Position numbers and translations under genes: made by a program. Below are positions 5,524 through 10,061 of a stretch of 10,061 nt of DNA, piece by piece. The notes under the pieces were generated by a model. That model was not told the DNA's origin, made no database searches, and was given only the letters and a program-made list of their open reading frames with translations. Each line of letters begins with the position of its first letter. Position 1 is the stretch's first letter. This DNA comes from Clostridia bacterium (GTDB taxonomy: Bacteria; Bacillota; Clostridia; Oscillospirales; RGIG577): NCBI GenBank assembly GCA_017419325.1, contig JAFOLN010000241.1, positions 1 to 10,061 of the forward strand, given 5' to 3'.

Positions 5524-6034
5524 AATGATAGCGGGCGCGCTCATAGCCGCCGTATGCGCGATTATGCTTCTGGCGGGCGGCTGCAGCGCGAAAGATCCCC
5601 TGTCGGACTTTGAAAAGAACGCGGGCATAGACCTTGCGGCGGCCGACTCCATAGAGGAGCGGGACACCCACGGCGGCATTCAGGGCGACGGCACATATGT
5701 GGCCGTGATACGGTTTTCGGAAACACCGGAGGCCGTCACGGGCGGCGAATGGAAGAGCCTGCCCCTTACCGATACGCTTAAGACCGCGCTCTACGGCTTT
5801 ACGGACGGCACGGGCGAATATATGATAATGCCGCTCATAGATTTTGAGAGCGCGGGCATAGATACAGAGATACCGTATGTTGAGAACGGGTACTACTACT
5901 TCGAGGACCGCCACCGCAAGAGCGCCGACCCGTCGGACGACACGGATCTGCTTGCGCGCGCGTCTTATAACTTCACGCTGGCCGTGTACGACAGCGACAC
6001 GGACACCATGTATGTGATAATAGAGGACACCTGA
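5513..6034 (+). CDS. Small lipoprotein of unknown function
   Basis: A 173-residue protein. The start at 5513 is chosen because it gives a complete lipoprotein signal peptide: MKNK, a hydrophobic stretch (residues 6-22), and the lipobox-type LLAGGC with Cys24 as the expected lipidated residue. AAGGATAAGG precedes this ATG. The open frame extends upstream to 5444 but would bury the signal peptide. The mature part is acidic and soluble, with 'ERDTHGGIQGDGTYVAVIRF' at about residues 45-64 and a tyrosine-rich YVENGYYYFEDRH stretch. The DTHGGxxGDG segment recalls small hypothetical proteins of Firmicutes, from memory and with low certainty. The ATG lies inside the HTH gene, so translational coupling is likely. 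It should be anchored on the outer face of the membrane, where it could partner with the DUF2975 protein (inference). Confidence 0.85.
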   Translation: MKNKMIAGALIAAVCAIMLLAGGCSAKDPLSDFEKNAGIDLAAADSIEERDTHGGIQGDGTYVAVIRFSETPEAVTGGEWKSLPLTDTLKTALYGFTDGTGEYMIMPLIDFESAGIDTEIPYVENGYYYFEDRHRKSADPSDDTDLLARASYNFTLAVYDSDTDTMYVIIEDT

Positions 6035-6053
6035 TGCGGTGCGGCAAAATGAT

Positions 6054-6082
6054 TTTACATTTAGTGCGGTTTGGCGTATAAT
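6054..6082 (+). promoter_or_regulatory. Promoter of the PHP phosphoesterase gene
   Basis: TTTACA (6054-6059), exactly 17 bp, then a perfect TATAAT (6077-6082). The start should fall near 6089, leaving a short leader before the TCGGAGGAG ribosome binding site and the ATG at 6117. No clear terminator separates it from the upstream lipoprotein gene, so some read-through is possible. Confidence 0.85.
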
Positions 6083-6116
6083 AAGATAAGTATCAGATTT
6101 TTTCGGAGGAGAACGA

Positions 6117-6917
6117 ATGTATCTTATTGATTACCATACCCATTCGCACAACAGCTTTGACGGATATATAACGGTGGACAAAATAGCGAGCCGCGCCGTG
6201 GAGCGGGGCATACGCGAGCTTTGCGTCACCGACCACTACGAATGCTCCGACCTGCGCACGCCTATGGCATACGATTTTGAAAAGAGCGAGGCGGAGATAC
6301 ACGAGGCGCGGGAGAGATACGGCGACAAAATAAAGCTCTTATACGGCGCGGAGCTTGGACAGATGCACTTTGAGCCGGAGCTTTGCAAGCTCCTTTGCGC
6401 CAGAACGAAGCTCGACTTCGTTATAGGCTCGATGCATAACTTAAAAAACGACCTCGACCTTTACTTCGTGGAGTTCAATGAGGAGAACACAAAGCCGCTT
6501 TTCGAGGAGTACTTAAGTGAGCTTTACGCCCTTGCCTCAACGGCTGACTACGACGTGCTCGGCCACATAACGTACCCCTTGCGCTACATTAAGCGCGACG
6601 GGCAGTGGGTCGACATAAAGGACTACGCAGACAACATCGACGAAATCCTTAAAGCCGTCATCGAGAGGGGACGGGGCATAGAGGTGAACACCTCCGGCCT
6701 TTCGGGGCAGCTCGGCGACACCATGCCGCCCTATGACGTAATAAAGCGGTACCGCGAGCTTGGCGGCGAGATAATAACCGTGGGCAGCGACGCCCACAAG
6801 CGCGTCCACGTGGGCGCGGGCATCGAGGAGGCCATGGGAATGCTTATCCGCGCCGGATTTCAGTATATAACGACGTTTGAGCAGAGAAAACCTTCTTTTG
6901 TAAAAATTGAGGAATAG
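6117..6917 (+). CDS. PHP-domain phosphoesterase, histidinol-phosphatase (HisJ/HisK) family
   Basis: A 266-residue cytoplasmic metal-dependent phosphoesterase, full length for the HisJ-type family. The metal-binding residues of the PHP barrel are present in order: H7 and H9 (DYHTHSH), D39-H40 (VTDHY), E79 (GAELG), H107 (GSMHN), H150 (LGHITY), and D225/H227 (GSDAHK). Known members remove phosphate from L-histidinol phosphate in histidine synthesis. Many paralogues annotated this way have other or unknown substrates, and no other his gene is nearby, so the exact substrate is not settled. The ATG at 6117 follows GGAGGAG at good spacing. It has its own promoter and appears monocistronic. Confidence 0.9.
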   Translation: MYLIDYHTHSHNSFDGYITVDKIASRAVERGIRELCVTDHYECSDLRTPMAYDFEKSEAEIHEARERYGDKIKLLYGAELGQMHFEPELCKLLCARTKLDFVIGSMHNLKNDLDLYFVEFNEENTKPLFEEYLSELYALASTADYDVLGHITYPLRYIKRDGQWVDIKDYADNIDEILKAVIERGRGIEVNTSGLSGQLGDTMPPYDVIKRYRELGGEIITVGSDAHKRVHVGAGIEEAMGMLIRAGFQYITTFEQRKPSFVKIEE

Positions 6918-6919
6918 TA

Positions 6920-6948
6920 TTTACAAAAACCCCGGTAAAATGTAAAAT
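6920..6948 (+). promoter_or_regulatory. Promoter of the Lrp-aminotransferase-ispE operon, with an overlapping dyad
   Basis: TTTACA (6920-6925), a 17-bp spacer and TAAAAT (6943-6948). The -35 hexamer also forms one arm of the inverted repeat TTTACA-N15-TGTAAA, whose second arm (6941-6946) overlaps the -10. A regulator bound there would cover the whole promoter. The leader to the ATG at 7050 would be about 95 bases. Confidence 0.7.
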
Positions 6949-6981
6949 AAAAAGATAGTATTCAATAATGAGGATACTGTA

Positions 6982-7011
6982 CCCTCCGCGCCACCGACGG
7001 GACGCGGCGGG
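6982..7011 (+). other. GC-rich hairpin in the 5' leader of the Lrp gene
   Basis: CCC and CCGCG (6982-6984, 6986-6990) pair with CGCGG and GGG (7003-7007, 7009-7011), with one internal T/C mismatch. No T run follows, so it is not an intrinsic terminator. I see no T-box or other riboswitch consensus. It could affect stability or translation of the message. Confidence 0.45.
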
Positions 7012-7049
7012 GGAGAAAAAATTTACCGCCGGAGACAGGGAGTAAGATC

Positions 7050-7529
7050 ATGGAAAGAATTTTAAAAATCTTAGAAGAAAACTGCCGTATAACCGATAAG
7101 GAAATAGCGACAATGCTCTCTTTGGACGAGAGCGCCGTGGCGCGAGCCCGTGCGGAATATGAGAAGGCGGGCGTTATCATGGGGTATAAGGCGTGCATAG
7201 ACTGGGATAAGACGGAAGACGAGTCCACTGTCGCCATGATCGAGCTCAAGGTGACGCCGCAGTACGGCGAGGGATTCGACAAGATAGCAAAGCGCATATA
7301 CGATTATCCCGAGGTAGAGAGCGTTTACCTCATGTCGGGTTCGTTTGACATAATGGTGCTCATCCGCGGCCGCACCATGAAGGAGGTGGCGATGTTCGTT
7401 TCCACGAAGCTCGCACCCATGGAGGCCGTTGTAAGCACGTCTACAAGCTTTGTGTTAAAGAAGTATAAGGAAAACGGCGTGATATTCAGAAAGGAACCCG
7501 ATGACGAAAGAGAGGTAATGGGGTTATGA
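7050..7529 (+). CDS. Lrp/AsnC family transcriptional regulator
   Basis: A 159-residue regulator of normal family length. Residues 1-45 form the N-terminal winged HTH (ILKILEENCRITDKEIATML, then 'DESAVARARAEYEKAGVIMGY'). Residues about 61-138 form the RAM/AsnC effector domain (VAMIELKVTPQYGEGFDKIA, then the glycine-containing turn YLMSGSFDIMVLIRG). Such proteins bind amino acids and assemble into dimers to octamers. The start at 7050 has AGGGAG upstream. Its TGA overlaps the ATG of the aminotransferase gene (ATGA at 7526-7529), so it probably regulates its own operon in response to an amino acid. The ligand cannot be read from sequence. Confidence 0.93.
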   Translation: MERILKILEENCRITDKEIATMLSLDESAVARARAEYEKAGVIMGYKACIDWDKTEDESTVAMIELKVTPQYGEGFDKIAKRIYDYPEVESVYLMSGSFDIMVLIRGRTMKEVAMFVSTKLAPMEAVVSTSTSFVLKKYKENGVIFRKEPDDEREVMGL

Positions 7530-8692
7530 TGGACTATGACAGACTTTTGTCTCAAAAGGTAAAAGAGATAAAGCCCTCGGGCATTCGTAAGTTTTTCGAT
7601 ATAGTGGCCGTTATGAAGGACGCCATCTCTCTCGGCGTGGGCGAGCCCGACTTCGTAACGCCGTGGCACATAAGAGACGCGGGCATACAGTCGCTTCAGG
7701 AGGGCAAGACCTACTACACCTCGAACTGGGGACTTTTAGAGCTTCGCACAGAGGCGGCGGCATACTTAAAGCGCAGATACGGCCTTGAATACAAGCCCGA
7801 CAGCGAGGTGCTTATAACGGTAGGCGGCAGCGAGGGCATTGACAACACGATACGCGCCCTTGTTTCCCCCGGCGACGAGGTGTTAATCCCCGAGCCGTCC
7901 TTCGTATGCTATCAGCCCTGCGTGCTGCTTTCGGGCGGCGTTCCCGTGCCGATAGAGACGAAGGTGGAGGACGAGTTCAAGCTTACGGCGCGTCAGCTCA
8001 AAGAGAAGATAACGCCGAAAACGAAGCTTCTCATACTGCCCTTCCCAAACAACCCCACGGGCGGCATAATGGAGAAAAAGGACCTTGAGGAAATCGCCGA
8101 GGTAATACGCGGCACCGACATCCTCGTATTGTCCGACGAGATATACTCGGAGCTTACATACGGCTTAAAGCACACGTCCATAGCCTCGATAGACGGCATG
8201 TGGGAGCGCACGGTCGTCATAAACGGCCTGTCGAAGTCCCACGCCATGACGGGCTGGCGAATAGGCCTCGTATTTGGCCCCGCACCCATACTCCAGCAGG
8301 TCACGAAGATTCACCAGTACGCCATAATGAGCGCGCCCACCGTAAGCCAGTACGCGGCGGTGGAGGCTCTCAGAGCGGGCGACAAGGACATAGAATATAT
8401 GTGCGGCCAGTACAACATGAGAAGAAAGCTCATGCATGAGGGCTTCAATAAAATGGGGCTTACGTGCTTTGAGCCCAGAGGCGCGTTTTATATGTTCCCC
8501 TCGATAAAATCAACGGGACTTACAAGCGAGGACTTCTGCGAGAGACTTTTAAGAGAGGAAAAGGTGGCGGTAGTGCCGGGCAACGCCTTCGGCGACAGCG
8601 GCGAGGGTCATATAAGGTGCTGCTACGCCTATTCGGTTGAGCATATAAAGGTGGCGCTCGACCGCATAGAGCACTTTTTAGGAAAACTTTAA
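7526..8692 (+). CDS. PLP-dependent aminotransferase, class I/II (COG0436 type)
   Basis: A 388-residue cytoplasmic enzyme of fold type I, full length. It moves an amino group between an amino acid and a 2-oxo acid using pyridoxal phosphate. Visible active-site elements are GVGEPDF (37-43), the phosphate-binding GGSEG (100-104), NNPTG (175-179), SDEIYSEL (203-210, with D204 contacting the cofactor ring), the Schiff-base lysine K237 in GLSKSHAMTGWRIG, and the C-terminal 'GHIRCCYA' containing the carboxylate-binding arginine. Substrate specificity is uncertain: aspartate, aromatic and branched-chain-type enzymes share this pattern. The ATG at 7526 overlaps the Lrp stop by 4 bp; a second ATG follows at 7529. 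Co-transcription with an Lrp regulator fits an amino-acid degradation or interconversion role. Confidence 0.93.
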   Translation: MMDYDRLLSQKVKEIKPSGIRKFFDIVAVMKDAISLGVGEPDFVTPWHIRDAGIQSLQEGKTYYTSNWGLLELRTEAAAYLKRRYGLEYKPDSEVLITVGGSEGIDNTIRALVSPGDEVLIPEPSFVCYQPCVLLSGGVPVPIETKVEDEFKLTARQLKEKITPKTKLLILPFPNNPTGGIMEKKDLEEIAEVIRGTDILVLSDEIYSELTYGLKHTSIASIDGMWERTVVINGLSKSHAMTGWRIGLVFGPAPILQQVTKIHQYAIMSAPTVSQYAAVEALRAGDKDIEYMCGQYNMRRKLMHEGFNKMGLTCFEPRGAFYMFPSIKSTGLTSEDFCERLLREEKVAVVPGNAFGDSGEGHIRCCYAYSVEHIKVALDRIEHFLGKL

Positions 8693-8707
8693 AATTCCGG
8701 AGGAACT

Positions 8708-9571
8708 ATGGAACGTATAGTACTTGACGCCAGAGCCAAGCTCAACTTATCGCTTGACGTTCTCAGACGGCGCGAAGACAACTACCATGAAATGCTCATG
8801 GTCATGCAGGACGTTGACATTTACGATACCATCAGCATAGAAAAGACCGACACGGGCAGGATAAGGCTCATGACGAACGTGGACTTTCTGCCCACCGACG
8901 AGCGAAATCTCGCCTCCCGCGCGGCCGACGCGTTTTATAAGGCGGCGGGCATACCCGTTGAGGGCATAAACATAAAGATTCATAAGCGCATACCCGTTGC
9001 GGCGGGTCTTGCGGGCGGCTCCACGGACGCGGCAGGCGTTTTAAAGGCTTTGAACACCCTCCACGACACCGGCATGACGACGGAGGAGCTTTGCCGCCTG
9101 GGAAAGACTCTCGGCGCGGATGTGCCCTACTGCATACTCGGCGGAACGGCTCTCGCCGAGGGCATAGGCGAGATACTCACCCCCCTTCCCACGCTGCCCG
9201 ACTGCACCTTCGTGCTTGCGCACCCCAGCGTTGCCGTATCGACGAAGTACGTGTTCCAGCGGCTCGACCTTTCCCGCGTGAAGTACCGCCCCGACACGAA
9301 GGGCATGAAGCAGGCGCTGGAAAAGGGCGACCTTGGCGGCGTCGCAAGAAGGATGCTCAACGTCCTTGAGCCCATCACCTCGGCGAACCACAAGATAATA
9401 GGCGAGCTTGAGAATATAATGCTTGACTTCGGCGCATTGGGCGCGGCCATGAGCGGAAGCGGCCCCTCCGTGTTCGCAATCTTCAGCGACGAAAAGAAGG
9501 CGGAGGAATGCGCCGCCGAGCTTAAGAAGCGCGTAAACGACGTATTTATAGTTCCCCATAAGAAAAAATAA
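8708..9571 (+). CDS. ispE: 4-diphosphocytidyl-2-C-methyl-D-erythritol kinase
   Basis: A 287-residue GHMP-family kinase, normal length for IspE. It phosphorylates CDP-methylerythritol at the 2-position with ATP, the fourth step of the MEP isoprenoid pathway in the cytoplasm. Motif 1 is ARAKLNLSLDV with catalytic Lys11. Motif 2 is the ATP-binding PVAAGLAGGSTDAAG (96-110). LGADVPYCILGG carries the catalytic Asp138. Motif 3 is GAAMSGSGPSVFAIF (245-259). CCGGAGGA lies just before the ATG at 8708. The gene begins 15 bp after the aminotransferase stop, so it is likely in the Lrp operon, although an internal promoter would be expected for an essential gene and I do not see a clear one. Its presence implies the organism uses the MEP route. 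Confidence 0.97.
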   Translation: MERIVLDARAKLNLSLDVLRRREDNYHEMLMVMQDVDIYDTISIEKTDTGRIRLMTNVDFLPTDERNLASRAADAFYKAAGIPVEGINIKIHKRIPVAAGLAGGSTDAAGVLKALNTLHDTGMTTEELCRLGKTLGADVPYCILGGTALAEGIGEILTPLPTLPDCTFVLAHPSVAVSTKYVFQRLDLSRVKYRPDTKGMKQALEKGDLGGVARRMLNVLEPITSANHKIIGELENIMLDFGALGAAMSGSGPSVFAIFSDEKKAEECAAELKKRVNDVFIVPHKKK

Positions 9572-9640
9572 CCGTAAATTGAATATTTTCATCATGGCGC
9601 GTCCACAATAAGCGTGGGCGCGCTTTATTTCGGTTTACGG
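9572..9640. repeat. 7-bp inverted repeat around the ispE terminator, touching the spoIIR ribosome binding site
   Basis: CCGTAAA (9572-9578) is the reverse complement of TTTACGG (9634-9640). The right arm runs into ACGGAGGA (9637-9644), the spoIIR ribosome binding site. In a transcript starting in or before ispE, pairing of the arms would lie outside the terminator hairpin and could partly hide that site. The arms are short, so chance is possible. Confidence 0.35.
9597..9630 (+). terminator. Probable terminator after ispE
   Basis: The stem GCGCGTCCAC (9597-9606) pairs with GTGGGCGCGC (9614-9623), one pair being G-T, around a 7-base loop. It is followed by TTTATTT (9624-9630). The T tract is interrupted and the spoIIR ribosome binding site begins only about 7 bases later, so termination may be partial. 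Confidence 0.7.
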
Positions 9641-9649
9641 AGGATTATT

Positions 9650-10061
9650 ATGCCAAACAAAAGGCTTATCATCCCCGCGCTTATAGCGGGGCTTATTATA
9701 ACGGCGGCGGGCGAGATGCTCGCGTATTCGGGTGATGTATGCGAGGTGTCGGACGCGGTGATGCGCCTTCATGTGGTTGCCGAAAGCGACGACGCGAGCG
9801 ATCAGGCGGCAAAGCTCTATGTGCGCGACGCGGTGCTTCGTGAGGTGGAGGCACTCGCGGACGCGGCTTCGGACAAGCGGGAGTTCGCCTCTCTTTTAGC
9901 GGCGCACATACCCGATATTGAGCGCACGGCGAACGACACGCTTGCGGGGCTGGGCCTTTCATACACCGCCCGCGCATACATTGAGCGCGCCGACTTCCCC
10001 ACGCGGGAGTACGGCGACGTTACGCTTCCCGCGGGGCGCTACGATGCGCTCCGCGTCGTAC
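9650..10061 (+). CDS. spoIIR: Stage II sporulation protein R (5' part, cut by window end)
   Basis: The first 137 codons of a gene that continues past the window. The ATG at 9650 follows ACGGAGGA (9637-9644). An N-terminal hydrophobic segment (about residues 6-20) is a signal peptide or membrane anchor. The family signature follows: RLHVVAESDDASDQ (39-52) and AAKLYVRDAVL (53-63), then FPTREYGDVTLPAGRYDALR near the visible end. SpoIIR is made in the forespore under sigma-F in known spore formers, is exported to the intermembrane space and triggers SpoIIGA to process pro-sigma-E in the mother cell. A sigma-F promoter would be expected just upstream; I could not identify a convincing one. The gene marks the organism as a probable endospore former. 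Confidence 0.93.
   Translation, partial: MPNKRLIIPALIAGLIITAAGEMLAYSGDVCEVSDAVMRLHVVAESDDASDQAAKLYVRDAVLREVEALADAASDKREFASLLAAHIPDIERTANDTLAGLGLSYTARAYIERADFPTREYGDVTLPAGRYDALRVV

Noticed and set aside
6949..7049. T-box or other amino-acid riboswitch before the Lrp-aminotransferase operon
   Set aside because: I see neither the conserved T-box sequence nor an antiterminator/terminator pair. The hairpin at 6982-7011 lacks a T run.
9041..9595. - strand open frame over ispE
   Set aside because: ispE on the + strand has all GHMP kinase motifs. The opposite frame shows no recognisable protein and begins in the intergenic hairpin region.

Overview
The window looks like a chromosomal segment from a spore-forming, anaerobic Firmicute of the class Clostridia, probably a gut-type lineage. 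The evidence is the 5' end of spoIIR at the right edge (sporulation-specific), a YozG/DUF2975 pair, a UPF0237 ACT / DUF711 'PFL family' pair, AGGAGG-type ribosome binding sites, and AT-rich intergenic regions with clear TTGACA/TATAAT promoters between fairly GC-rich genes. I see no tRNA, rRNA, CRISPR array, insertion sequence or phage gene. The content is mostly housekeeping or regulatory.

Layout. (1) 1-101 is the 3' end of an unidentified + strand gene, closed by a strong terminator. (2) 256-555 is a small DUF2442 protein. It is separated by a bidirectional terminator from a convergent LuxR-type regulator with GAF- and PAS-like sensor regions (626-1786, - strand). (3) A 382-bp AT-rich divergent intergenic region has a good promoter for the regulator, several -10-like boxes lacking a -35 on the other side, and three clustered inverted repeats. 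It leads to a stand-alone 2-oxoacid dehydrogenase E2-type acyltransferase core (2169-2915, + strand) that has no lipoyl or subunit-binding domain. (4) After tandem hairpins comes a - strand two-gene operon, UPF0237 ACT-domain protein then DUF711/PFL-like protein (4632 back to 2998). (5) Divergent from it, behind a near-consensus promoter with a perfect 19-bp dyad just upstream of the -35, is a + strand operon: DUF2975 membrane protein, YozG-type HTH regulator, and a small lipoprotein whose start overlaps the regulator's stop. (6) A PHP-family histidinol-phosphatase-like phosphoesterase has its own near-consensus promoter. (7) An Lrp/AsnC regulator, a class I/II aminotransferase (4-bp overlap) and ispE (15-bp gap) form an apparent operon, followed by a hairpin and then spoIIR, which is cut by the window edge.

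How they work together. The Lrp-aminotransferase pair is a typical local amino-acid-responsive unit. ispE supplies the MEP isoprenoid pathway, and spoIIR signals sigma-E activation during sporulation. The DUF2975/HTH/lipoprotein cassette is probably self-regulated. The least conventional unit is the LuxR regulator facing a lone E2 catalytic domain. The promoter architecture and the divergent layout suggest, but do not prove, activator control. That unit and the DUF2975 cassette are the places most likely to hold something under-described. I found no convincing new defence or mobile system.
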